Made by a program: the position numbers and the translations under genes
Assembly: GCA_910587895.1 (NCBI GenBank)
Contig: CAJUOE010000164.1
Coordinates: 1 to 34,864, forward strand
Reading direction: 5' to 3'
From: an uncultured Lachnospiraceae bacterium
GTDB taxonomy: Bacteria > Bacillota > Clostridia > Lachnospirales > Lachnospiraceae
DNA length: 34,864 bases
Part shown: in pieces, positions 14,836 to 22,778 of the stretch
Position numbering within the stretch: the stretch's first letter is position 1
Layout: each line of letters begins with the position of its first letter
The notes under the pieces: model-generated
Databases searched by the model: none
What the model was told of the DNA's origin: nothing
What the model saw: only the letters and a program-made list of their open reading frames with translations

Positions 14836-16629
14836 TTACTCTTGTTCCTGCACTTCCTTTCGCGCCGCTTCATATATCCTTGGAACAAACCGAAACTTTT
14901 CAAAAATCGATAAATCCGGAAAATCAGTACCGGCAATTCTTTCCAACCGCTCAAAACTGTCTGGTGCTTCTTCCCTTCTTACCTCTACATCTCTGTCATC
15001 TATAATCTGATAAAAAAACTTCTGCTCTACCGCATTCATCACATACTTATATACCCCGTCCAATGCCCCCCGATATGCCAATGCCTGCTGCGCTTTACCC
15101 CGATTAATGAATCGATTTGCCAAAAATTCCGAATAAATGTCCGTATCCTGAAAAACAGCATACTCTGACAGGCAGTCCTCGTAGGCGTTTCTTTCCGGTT
15201 CAACCAACCATTTGATGAATTCCTTAAATTTCGTATAGGAAAAAATGCGGCTTTCCTTTTTTGCTTGTATCTCTCTGCCTACTACAAAACAACATGCATG
15301 TAATCTATGCTGACCCCAGTAACGATCCGGAAACTGATTTGTTGTGTGTTCCCCGTGGTCGCTCATAAATATCTGTACACACGCCTTCCCGCTCATCAGT
15401 GCATGACAGTACATGACTCTTTTGTCAATATAATTCGATGCAATACGAAACTGCGGCAAATAATTGTCCTCCTCAACTACATAATTTAACTGTTCCAATT
15501 CTGCGCAAATCATCGGAGGATGTGTTTCCACGACAAAATGGGCAATCAGAAAAACCGGAACATCCGATGCCGCTATCTCACAAAGCGCCCGCCACAAAAC
15601 GGCATTGCAGGACGCTTCTTTACTGGTATTTACAGAGTAATCCTTCTGTATACAACATTCCTCATATACAGGTGCATCGTGTCCGATATGAAGTACTTTA
15701 TAGTTCTTTTCCTCTAAATACTGAATCAGCTCACTGTTCTTATTTCCTATTTTTTCGAGAGAAGCTTCACAATCATTCAACGGCAGCAAGCCTGAAAAAA
15801 TTGCGCGCAGCGACTGATGCGTATAAGGCGTGCATGTATACGCCTGATGAAAACAATGCCCTGTTTCTGACAATTCCTGCAGCCCTTTAAAAAAACCTCT
15901 CCATTTATAAGGAACTGCATCCAGCCAATACACGATAATATCTCTCTGCGTTCTTTTCCCCATCAGGTTTCTTAAAAGGGCGTAAAACTCCTTATACTGT
16001 TCTTCTACTCTCTTTACCCAGCCATATACTGCGCTCCATTCTCTGCATAATTCCTTCAACATATAGAAATCCTTGGCTTCACATGCTGCGGTCATAAGCT
16101 TTCTAAGTGCCTCTTCCTTTTTGTTCCCGCCAGCCTTCTTCCATTCGTTACGGTATTTATTTAAAATAACATGGCTTCCTTTCTCAAATTTTTCCGGCGA
16201 AGCCGATAGTTTAAATCCTCTCTGTTCGAGTTTTTCATAAATGTCAAAAACACAATGTCCTTCAGCCTTCAACTCGCTTGTGATTTCGTCACGCCAATTA
16301 AATGAAGTCATAATATAGATATCCACGTCCAGCGCTCTATGCTCAGACATTTCATAAACCGCAACTCCTTGCGAAGATTTACTATACACATTTTTATCAA
16401 ATATGCCCGCCACCCTCACATGGCTAAAATCAAAATTTCTTATCATCCAGTCTGTCTGATCTCCATAAGGTCGAAAACCAATTACAGCACCTTCCGGCAA
16501 CTCATCGACTGCTTCCTGGAGCGACTGATAAATCTGATCTATCAAGCGCTGCTCCTGATCGTAATCACACAACAGACCATGCAGCTTATTGTATGCCTGT
16601 AACAAACAGTCTAAATCAACCTGTCCCAT
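14836..16629 (-). CDS. Alkaline-phosphatase/sulfatase-superfamily protein with N-terminal Rossmann-like domain
   Basis: A 597-residue cytosolic-looking protein with no signal peptide or membrane segment. Residues 45-125 resemble the small Rossmann-like module seen in many proteins of this operon (VIGFRPYGDQTDWMI, GIFDKN, DVDIYIMTS). From about residue 225 an alkaline-phosphatase-type domain follows: DIIVYWLDAVPYKW supplies the first metal Asp, TPYTHQSLRAIFSGL the likely Ser/Thr nucleophile region, and FMSDHGEHTT with YWGQHRLHACCF the second metal site. Most relatives are phosphoglycerol or phosphoethanolamine transferases or sulfatases, usually extracellular; a soluble form suggests intracellular transfer or hydrolysis. 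It sits between LicD and the triple-fusion PEP mutase, so transfer or removal of a phospho/phosphono group is plausible. The start has GAGGAG six bases upstream. Confidence 0.72.
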   Translation of the reverse strand: MGQVDLDCLLQAYNKLHGLLCDYDQEQRLIDQIYQSLQEAVDELPEGAVIGFRPYGDQTDWMIRNFDFSHVRVAGIFDKNVYSKSSQGVAVYEMSEHRALDVDIYIMTSFNWRDEITSELKAEGHCVFDIYEKLEQRGFKLSASPEKFEKGSHVILNKYRNEWKKAGGNKKEEALRKLMTAACEAKDFYMLKELCREWSAVYGWVKRVEEQYKEFYALLRNLMGKRTQRDIIVYWLDAVPYKWRGFFKGLQELSETGHCFHQAYTCTPYTHQSLRAIFSGLLPLNDCEASLEKIGNKNSELIQYLEEKNYKVLHIGHDAPVYEECCIQKDYSVNTSKEASCNAVLWRALCEIAASDVPVFLIAHFVVETHPPMICAELEQLNYVVEEDNYLPQFRIASNYIDKRVMYCHALMSGKACVQIFMSDHGEHTTNQFPDRYWGQHRLHACCFVVGREIQAKKESRIFSYTKFKEFIKWLVEPERNAYEDCLSEYAVFQDTDIYSEFLANRFINRGKAQQALAYRGALDGVYKYVMNAVEQKFFYQIIDDRDVEVRREEAPDSFERLERIAGTDFPDLSIFEKFRFVPRIYEAARKEVQEQE

Positions 16630-16670
16630 GATGTCTCCTCTTCCCCACCCCATCGGGCTACTTTTCCGCC

Positions 16671-17897
16671 TTATATGATTCCTTCCATTCCCATATGCGT
16701 CTGTATGCCAAAATCTTTGGGAAATTCCATAAAATCGGGATACTCATACTCTAAATATTTTTCGGGATTATGCGGCACGTAAAAATATGTCTGCTCGAAC
16801 GGATATTTCTCAAGCGGCAGCATATCCTCTGTTCGGATAAACTCCCTTCCATGCCGATATCTGGAACACCAGCCGCCGTTATCGATTCCCGGCTGTATTT
16901 TACTGGTAGGCTGTTTACTTATGTTGTCATTTTCCTCAATTTCATTCTGCAAAAAGCGAACAATCTCCGGCAGATTCCCTATCTCATTCCGCTTTCTTTC
17001 TATATACTCCAAATAAGCAGTATGTTTCTCCAGCGTATACTCCTCCCGGTAAAAATCATACGCCCAAAATGAAATCTCCTGACACTCAGCCCCGTCTTTC
17101 CTTGCAATCCAGATTTCGTCTACCGTAATTCCTAAAACCCACTCCCTCTCATGTTCATCTAAAAGCTTAGCGTAATCATCCTTGGGAACATCTTCCGATC
17201 TATATTCCTCCCAACTCCCCCTATACATATACACCGCGCAGTTTTCTTTGCAAAACTTTAAAAGCTTATTATAATCCTCCCGCATCAAACCAAAATCCAA
17301 ATCGTCATCCCAGGGTACAAATCCCTTGTGCCGCACCGCTCCAATCAACCCTCCTGAAATCAGAAAGGGCTTGATATCCAGCTCACTGATATACGCAAAA
17401 AACTCATTGGCAAAATGAACCAAACCCATCTGTCTCTCTCTGACCTTACCGACAGCCGGCTTAAGAGACGTAATATCTACATGGTTTTTCAGATAAGTTA
17501 ACTGGTATTTCAATAGCTCCGTCCGATACTTATAATAGTCACGCTGAATCTCCTTCCTCTTTTCCGGGTCAGAATATCTCTCCGCGAACTCGGCCGCCGT
17601 CATTTCCTCAAATACGATTTTAGGAATACATTTATATACCACAAAATCTTCTATTCCCTTTTCACATAACATATCCACAATTTCATCCGCCGTACTTAAA
17701 ACGGTAGTGACGATCAGAATATAATCACTATGTATTTTTTCCAGTTGTGACGGTGAAATAATATCCTTGCCATACTTTTGCTTCCCTATCAAATCTGCTC
17801 TGCTGTCACAAAAATATGCCACGACATCATCCCCAAAAAAATCCATGGCTTCTTTACCGACATTTCCACTTCCAAATAAAATAAGTTTCGCAGACAT
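16671..17897 (-). CDS. LicD-family phosphotransferase with N-terminal Rossmann-like domain
   Basis: A 408-residue protein. Residues 1-95 carry the operon's recurrent Rossmann-like module (LILFGSGNVGKEAMDFFG, AYFCDSRAD, DYILIVTTV). From about residue 145 it is LicD: FLISGGLIGAVRHKGFVPWD, then DDLDFGLMREDYNKLL holding the paired acidic residues, and later GWCSRYRHG. LicD proteins transfer phosphocholine from CDP-choline to glycans (established for the family). No choline genes are visible here, while CMP-phosphonate-making enzymes are. A CMP-activated phosphonate donor is therefore an attractive inference. The ATG at 17897 has GGGAGAG five bases before it; TTG and ATG codons at 17915-17910 have none. 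The gene is five bases behind the epimerase gene before start trimming. Confidence 0.88.
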   Translation of the reverse strand: MSAKLILFGSGNVGKEAMDFFGDDVVAYFCDSRADLIGKQKYGKDIISPSQLEKIHSDYILIVTTVLSTADEIVDMLCEKGIEDFVVYKCIPKIVFEEMTAAEFAERYSDPEKRKEIQRDYYKYRTELLKYQLTYLKNHVDITSLKPAVGKVRERQMGLVHFANEFFAYISELDIKPFLISGGLIGAVRHKGFVPWDDDLDFGLMREDYNKLLKFCKENCAVYMYRGSWEEYRSEDVPKDDYAKLLDEHEREWVLGITVDEIWIARKDGAECQEISFWAYDFYREEYTLEKHTAYLEYIERKRNEIGNLPEIVRFLQNEIEENDNISKQPTSKIQPGIDNGGWCSRYRHGREFIRTEDMLPLEKYPFEQTYFYVPHNPEKYLEYEYPDFMEFPKDFGIQTHMGMEGII

Positions 17898-17919
17898 TTT
17901 TGTCTCTCCCATCAAACTT

Positions 17920-18468
17920 TTACAATAAGTATTCCTTCAGGCTCATCAATCCCAAATCGCGCTCAGAGCATATCGCCACACTGGATTTCACCGGCCATTT
18001 TATCCCCAAATCAGGATCATCAAACCGAAGTCCCGTATCTGACTCCTTATCATATTCTCCGTCACACTGATAAAGCATGATTGTTTCTTCCTCTAATGCC
18101 GCAAAGCCATGCGCAAACCCTCTAGGAATATACAACGCCTTGTGATTCTCACTGCTCAGCTCAACACTCACCCACTTCTGAAAAGTATCGCTCTCTCTGC
18201 GCAAGTCAACAATCACATCATAAACTCTTCCCTGCAGTACACTTACTAACTTTGCCTGCGGATGATTCTTCTGAAAATGCATTCCGCGGATTACATTCTT
18301 TTTGGAAACAGAAACGAAGGTTTCGCTCAGCTCAAATGCAATACCTTGCTCGGCATATAGCTGTTTCTCAAAACATTTGATGCTTCCTCCCCTGTTATCT
18401 CTGTTGAAGATATGCGCAATCACAAACGCCCCTTCTAATGCCAATGGTTCAAACTGAATATCCAACAT
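17920..18468 (-). CDS. dTDP-4-dehydrorhamnose 3,5-epimerase family protein
   Basis: A 182-residue RmlC-type cupin. It has VIRGMHFQKNHPQAKLVSVL with the catalytic His, GRVYDVIVDLRRESDTF, then YIPRGFAHGFAALEE. It epimerises C3 and C5 of a nucleotide-linked 4-keto-6-deoxyhexose. No RmlA or RmlB lies here; the nearest sugar activator is a glucose-1-phosphate cytidylyltransferase. The substrate may therefore be CDP-4-keto-6-deoxyglucose rather than the dTDP form. It precedes licD in the operon. Confidence 0.9.
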   Translation of the reverse strand: MLDIQFEPLALEGAFVIAHIFNRDNRGGSIKCFEKQLYAEQGIAFELSETFVSVSKKNVIRGMHFQKNHPQAKLVSVLQGRVYDVIVDLRRESDTFQKWVSVELSSENHKALYIPRGFAHGFAALEEETIMLYQCDGEYDKESDTGLRFDDPDLGIKWPVKSSVAICSERDLGLMSLKEYLL

Positions 18469-18486
18469 TTCTATCTCCCCTCTGCT

Positions 18487-19593
18487 TTATTGTTTTTCCC
18501 ATGTCGGAGAGAACTCCTCTCCCACCTGTATAAAAGATTCTTTTCTGTTCCAATTGCAGTGGGACGACTGATAGCACCTTCTGCACGGATTGTCCATCTT
18601 ATCCTGACTGTTTACGATTTCCCTGTATTGCTGATACTGCGGCGCATTCCACAGTTCCATAAATTCTTTTTCTCTGTCATATGGGAAAAACTGCACCGGT
18701 GTTGACATGCATGGTCTTACATAACCGTCCGAGCCTAGGAAAAAGTCCCGCCACGCCACAAAACAGTCTTTATGGTACTTGTCCTCCGCCACATCTTCTC
18801 CTATGTAATGCGGAAGCTTTAACACAATCCCAAGTTCATCCGCCACCCGGATTGTCTCCTCAAAAATATCCCTGACGAGCTCCTCATGTCCCCAGAGGGA
18901 TTCATGGAGCAAATCCTTTTCGAACACGGTAAGATACACTACCTTGACTTCCTCTATCCCAATCTCTGCAGCCAGTCTCACCATATCCGGCAGTTCCTCG
19001 ATATTAGAGCGCATGGCGCAGAACACAAAATTGATCCACGGATATTTCAGCCCCCTCTCCTCTTTTATCCTTACGATATCTTTGAGGTCAGCCACAATCT
19101 GATCAATCTTAGAGCCTCTCCGTATCCTGCTGTTTGTCTCATCTGTCGCCCCGTCAAGACTTACCGCAAACACGTCAACATCATAGTCAAATATCGCATC
19201 CTTGATTTTGCCCAGATTCATTCCGTTCGTACAGAAATATTTACGTGCCCCGTGTTTATTGATAATCTGCAGCATTTCAATAAAATTTGGATGAATGGTC
19301 GGTTCTCCCCAACCCATCAGCGTGACTTCCTCTACGATATCCATCAGCGGCTCGAAGCTCCTGAACGCCTCCATGTCAAATACCGTCGGCTTAAAATCCG
19401 CCGCATTCCTTCCACACATGACACAATTCAGGTTGCATGCGTTCGTCAATTCAAACACAAGCCGTCTCGGATAGGACTCCAGAATCGTCCTGCCCTGTTC
19501 CAGTTCTTCTATATTCAGTTTGCTGTTCAGCTGCTGCCGCTCAGATAATTCCCGTCCACTAAATAGATTCTTGGTTTTTGCTCTTAATATCAT
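18487..19593 (-). CDS. Radical SAM protein with SPASM-like C-terminus
   Basis: A 368-residue radical SAM enzyme. The 4Fe-4S motif CNLNCVMC is at residues 53-60 (CxxxCxxC), with MGWGEPTIHP near 95 as the GGEP-type SAM loop. A C-terminal cysteine cluster follows (DCFVAW; YVRPCMST; NPCRRCYQSSHCNW), as in SPASM/Twitch proteins that bind auxiliary clusters. No N-terminal cobalamin-binding domain is present, so it is unlike the B12-dependent methylase Fom3. Placed between the C-methyltransferase and the 3,5-epimerase, it probably carries out a radical step on a nucleotide sugar, such as dehydration, epimerisation or oxidation. The exact reaction is unknown. Confidence 0.85.
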   Translation of the reverse strand: MILRAKTKNLFSGRELSERQQLNSKLNIEELEQGRTILESYPRRLVFELTNACNLNCVMCGRNAADFKPTVFDMEAFRSFEPLMDIVEEVTLMGWGEPTIHPNFIEMLQIINKHGARKYFCTNGMNLGKIKDAIFDYDVDVFAVSLDGATDETNSRIRRGSKIDQIVADLKDIVRIKEERGLKYPWINFVFCAMRSNIEELPDMVRLAAEIGIEEVKVVYLTVFEKDLLHESLWGHEELVRDIFEETIRVADELGIVLKLPHYIGEDVAEDKYHKDCFVAWRDFFLGSDGYVRPCMSTPVQFFPYDREKEFMELWNAPQYQQYREIVNSQDKMDNPCRRCYQSSHCNWNRKESFIQVGEEFSPTWEKQ

Positions 19594-19632
19594 GTATACT
19601 TCTCCCTATTATGCCCTTTTCTCTTGGCACCC

Positions 19633-20865
19633 TCAAAATACATCAACTCTGGGGATAAACGTAATAAGTCTGCATCCCCACTCTCTCGTATCTGCCAACA
19701 GTTCCGTCAACTCGCTTTTCAAGTTCCACGCAAGCAGTACAATATAATCTGGCTTTCGCTTCCTAATCTCGTCCGGACTTACAATCGGTATTCGTGTTCC
19801 GGGTAAAAACAAACCCTGCTTTTCCACACTGGAATCTGCCACAAAATCTATGTACTCTTTCCCAATCCCACAATAGTTCAAAAAAGTGTTTCCTTTCGCC
19901 GCTGCACCGAATGCCGCTATGCTTCCTCCCTTTTCCTTTATTTCAATCAACAGCTTACAGCTCTCTCTTTTAATCCGTTTCACACACTCCGCAAAAGCCG
20001 TATACGTTTGTATCTCTCTCAATCCAAAGTGAATTTCCTGCTCAAGCACTTCGGATACCTTTTGACTTTTCTCAAATTCCCTGTTATTTCTATGTGCGGC
20101 ATATATTCTCAGCGAGCCGCCGTGCGTAGATAATTCTTCCACATCATAAATTTTCAAATGATGTTCTGCGAAAATTGCCTCCACTGTTGACAAAGACAAG
20201 TAGGAAAAATGTTCCTGATAAATCGTATCAAACTGGTTCAACTGCATTAATTTCAGTAAATGCGGAAATTCCATTGTTATGGTTCCCGTTTCATTTAATG
20301 CCAGCCGCAGCCCTTCTACAAAACTGTTAATATCAGGAACATGCGCCAGTACATTATTGCCAATAATGAGATCCGCCCTGCCATGCGTCTCCGATATCTT
20401 TTCAGCCGTTTCTTTTCCCCAAAATACCGTTTCCACTTCAATTCCTTTTTTAATTGCCGTATCCGCCACATTTGCCGCAGGCTCAATTCCCAGAACTGGA
20501 ATATTGTGTGGTTTAAAATATTGCAGCAAATATCCATCATTGCAGGCAATTTCGAACACTTTTTTACTCTCATCCAAACCCAGCCGTTCCACAATCATGT
20601 CTACATACTCTTTGCAATGTGCCAGCCAACTTGTTGAAAATGAGCTGAAATACTTGTAATTAGAAAATATATTTTCAGGAGTTCTGTATGCAGCCACCTG
20701 AACGAGATAACACTTCTCACACACCATTACATTTAAAGGATAATAGTATTGTCCCGCATCCAAATTTTCTTTCTCTATGTACTCATTTGCAATTGGTGAT
20801 AATCCCAAGTCAACCATACTGTTTTTTAATTGAGTTCCGCAAAAACTACAGCAATTTTTCTTCAT
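19633..20865 (-). CDS. NDP-hexose C-methyltransferase (TylC3/CloU-like)
   Basis: A 410-residue SAM enzyme. The N-terminal zinc motif has CSFCGT at residue 6 and CEKCYLVQV near 50, and LGLSPIANEYI is typical of NDP-4-keto-hexose C3-methyltransferases. The SAM loop is VFEIACNDGYLLQYF near residue 105. HVPDINSFVEGL and QEHFSYLSL are family blocks. The C-terminal domain starts IAAFGAAAKGNTFLNY, where the family has its deprotonation and Rossmann-like segment. It lies directly after the glucose-1-phosphate cytidylyltransferase gene, fitting a CDP-linked branched-chain deoxysugar. It is clearly a better match to canonical sugar C-methyltransferases than the paralogue at 4953-6140. Confidence 0.9.
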   Translation of the reverse strand: MKKNCCSFCGTQLKNSMVDLGLSPIANEYIEKENLDAGQYYYPLNVMVCEKCYLVQVAAYRTPENIFSNYKYFSSFSTSWLAHCKEYVDMIVERLGLDESKKVFEIACNDGYLLQYFKPHNIPVLGIEPAANVADTAIKKGIEVETVFWGKETAEKISETHGRADLIIGNNVLAHVPDINSFVEGLRLALNETGTITMEFPHLLKLMQLNQFDTIYQEHFSYLSLSTVEAIFAEHHLKIYDVEELSTHGGSLRIYAAHRNNREFEKSQKVSEVLEQEIHFGLREIQTYTAFAECVKRIKRESCKLLIEIKEKGGSIAAFGAAAKGNTFLNYCGIGKEYIDFVADSSVEKQGLFLPGTRIPIVSPDEIRKRKPDYIVLLAWNLKSELTELLADTREWGCRLITFIPRVDVF

Positions 20866-20893
20866 TGAATCATCTCCGTTCCCGTCAGTTTTC

Positions 20894-21676
20894 CTAATCT
20901 TCCCATATTTTCCATGGCGCCTCCCCGGACGCCCACATCATTTCCAGTTGCTGTTTTTCCCGAATCGTATCCATACATTTCCAAAAGCCTTCATGTTTAT
21001 ACGCCATTACTTCTCCCTTTTTTGCGAGAGTTGCCATTGTATCCTTTTCCAAAATAGAAGCATCGCCTGAAATGTAGTCAAAAACCTCCGGCTGACATAC
21101 CATATATCCAATATTAATCTGATTTTCATCTCCCGTGGCTTTTTCCCGCAGTTCTTTAATCTGCCCGTTCTCCGTAACATCTAAAACGCCAAAACGTTGA
21201 TCAATGTTGTAAGCCGTCATAGTAACCAGCTTCCCATGGCTCCTGTGAAATTTACACAGCTTTTCAATATTCACATCCGACACGCCATCCCCATAGGTCA
21301 GCATAAACGGTTCATTTCCGACATATTTCTGGATACGCTTTACACGTCCTCCCGTTAATGTATTTAATCCCGTATCAATCACAGACACCTTCCATGGCTC
21401 ATAATGCTGACCATGAACAATCATATTTTCCCTTTTTGATGTAAAATCAAAGGTAATATCACTGTTATACAGAAAGTAATTAGAGAACCATTCTTTAATT
21501 ACGTTTTGCTTATAACCCGCACAGATAATAAATTCATTGAACCCGTAAGTAGAATACCCTTTCATAATATGCCATAAAATAGGTTTTTCCCCGATTTCAA
21601 TCATCGGTTTCGGTCTTAAATAGCTCTCCTCACTAATGCGTGTTCCATAGCCCCCTGCTAAAATAACTGCCTTCAT
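20894..21676 (-). CDS. rfbF: Glucose-1-phosphate cytidylyltransferase
   Basis: A 260-residue enzyme making CDP-glucose from CTP and glucose 1-phosphate. The signature MKAVILAGGYGTRISEES is followed by RPKPMIEIGEKPILWHIMK, the RfbF form. MLTYGDGVSDVNI gives the metal-binding Asp, and the end DTIREKQQLEMMWASGEAPW is the usual RfbF C-terminus. The length is normal. It opens the CDP-hexose route of this operon. The usual partner, CDP-glucose 4,6-dehydratase, is not in the window. Confidence 0.95.
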   Translation of the reverse strand: MKAVILAGGYGTRISEESYLRPKPMIEIGEKPILWHIMKGYSTYGFNEFIICAGYKQNVIKEWFSNYFLYNSDITFDFTSKRENMIVHGQHYEPWKVSVIDTGLNTLTGGRVKRIQKYVGNEPFMLTYGDGVSDVNIEKLCKFHRSHGKLVTMTAYNIDQRFGVLDVTENGQIKELREKATGDENQINIGYMVCQPEVFDYISGDASILEKDTMATLAKKGEVMAYKHEGFWKCMDTIREKQQLEMMWASGEAPWKIWED

Positions 21677-21711
21677 CAGTTCTCCCCAATCTACAGCGTT
21701 TCCTTATACCG

Positions 21712-22776
21712 TTATTTTTTAATCATAATGCAGCTCCCATGCATAAAAGAAATCATCTCAATCTGCTGTGCCATCATTTCTATTTCATCTCTTAACAGAT
21801 AAATTTCCTTCTTTACATTAGCAGTTTCCAAATATTCTCCGCTTGTCACCACCTCTGATACCGCCGATAAAAACTCATATGTTGTCACGCAGGAATCTCT
21901 ATACTCTCCCAACGCCCTAAATCCGGAGAAACAGGTTCCCAGATCTTCCATAACAAACACGCCTCCCGTGGACATTTTAGGGAAAAGCTGAAAAATAGCC
22001 TTAATTTGGTGGCTCCATATATGCGACGCATCATCCACAATAATTTGAGGATGCAATTCCGCCAGTTTTGCCAGTTCATCCTCATTTGATAAGTCCTGAA
22101 TAATGATCTTACTTCTATCGCTTTCATAACATTTACATGCTTCATCTATATCAACGCCATATATTTGGGCTTTTTCAAAATAGGATTCCCATGTTTTTAT
22201 GCTGCCGCCTTTAAATACACCCAACTCAAGTATGGTAATGGGCTCATTTTTCCAATGACGGATAAAAAATTCGTATTTGTTTAAATAATTATGATGAGCG
22301 CTGCTTTTATCCGTATTGTACCTGCTTCCTATTGCATTTAATTCCTGACATTCGGCAAAATATCCCTGTCCCACTGTTTCCTGCACAGGTAATACGCCCA
22401 CCTCCATAGGCTTGGGGTTGGGGTTAAATCCATAGATTCTCTGCGCATATATATGGGCGCTGTTTATTCCATACTCTTCCAGAGCATTCTGTATCTTTTC
22501 CTGTAACGCAAACCCTACGCCCAAAATAATGCCGTCTTCCTCATTGAATCTGCACTCTGCGAGATTATAGACCGGAATACCGTTCCAGAAATCCTGCTCC
22601 CTATTTTCACTTACAACAGCATCCGCGACAGTCATATCTTCTTCCCGCAGATACTGCAGCATCTGTGATGCGGCATAGCCTGTCCCAAACAAATGCACTC
22701 TCTTATGCTGCTCGCAGAAACGTAATATCTCTTCTCTGTTCCTATGTAACTTTCGTGCGATCATATGATCTTTCAT
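21712..22776 (-). CDS. SAM-dependent methyltransferase (MycE/cephalosporin-hydroxylase-like) with N-terminal Rossmann-like domain
   Basis: A 354-residue protein. Residues 20-115 hold the recurrent small Rossmann-like module (RVHLFGTGYAASQMLQYL, GIILGVGFALQEKI). From about residue 155 a class I methyltransferase follows: EFFIRHW, TILELGVFKGGSIKTWESYF as SAM loop, IYGVDIDEAC, IIVDDASHIWSHQI, GGVFVMEDLGTCF. This resembles macrolide-sugar O-methyltransferases of the MycE group. The ATG at 22776 is chosen because GGAGG precedes it by nine bases and the preceding gene stops just before it; an upstream in-frame start would add a basic stretch translated from the SDR gene. Probably an O-methylation of the cluster's sugar. 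Confidence 0.75.
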   Translation of the reverse strand: MKDHMIARKLHRNREEILRFCEQHKRVHLFGTGYAASQMLQYLREEDMTVADAVVSENREQDFWNGIPVYNLAECRFNEEDGIILGVGFALQEKIQNALEEYGINSAHIYAQRIYGFNPNPKPMEVGVLPVQETVGQGYFAECQELNAIGSRYNTDKSSAHHNYLNKYEFFIRHWKNEPITILELGVFKGGSIKTWESYFEKAQIYGVDIDEACKCYESDRSKIIIQDLSNEDELAKLAELHPQIIVDDASHIWSHQIKAIFQLFPKMSTGGVFVMEDLGTCFSGFRALGEYRDSCVTTYEFLSAVSEVVTSGEYLETANVKKEIYLLRDEIEMMAQQIEMISFMHGSCIMIKK

Positions 22777-22778
22777 TT

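Noticed and set aside
16671..17897. Choline-phosphate decoration locus based on LicD alone
   Set aside because: No choline kinase, choline uptake or LicC-like partner specific to choline is visible; the activating enzymes nearby are tied to PEP mutase.
18487..19593. Fom3-type cobalamin-dependent methyltransferase, which would complete a fosfomycin-like pathway
   Set aside because: No cobalamin-binding N-terminal domain; the C-terminal cysteine cluster is SPASM-like. The cluster also lacks an epoxidase.
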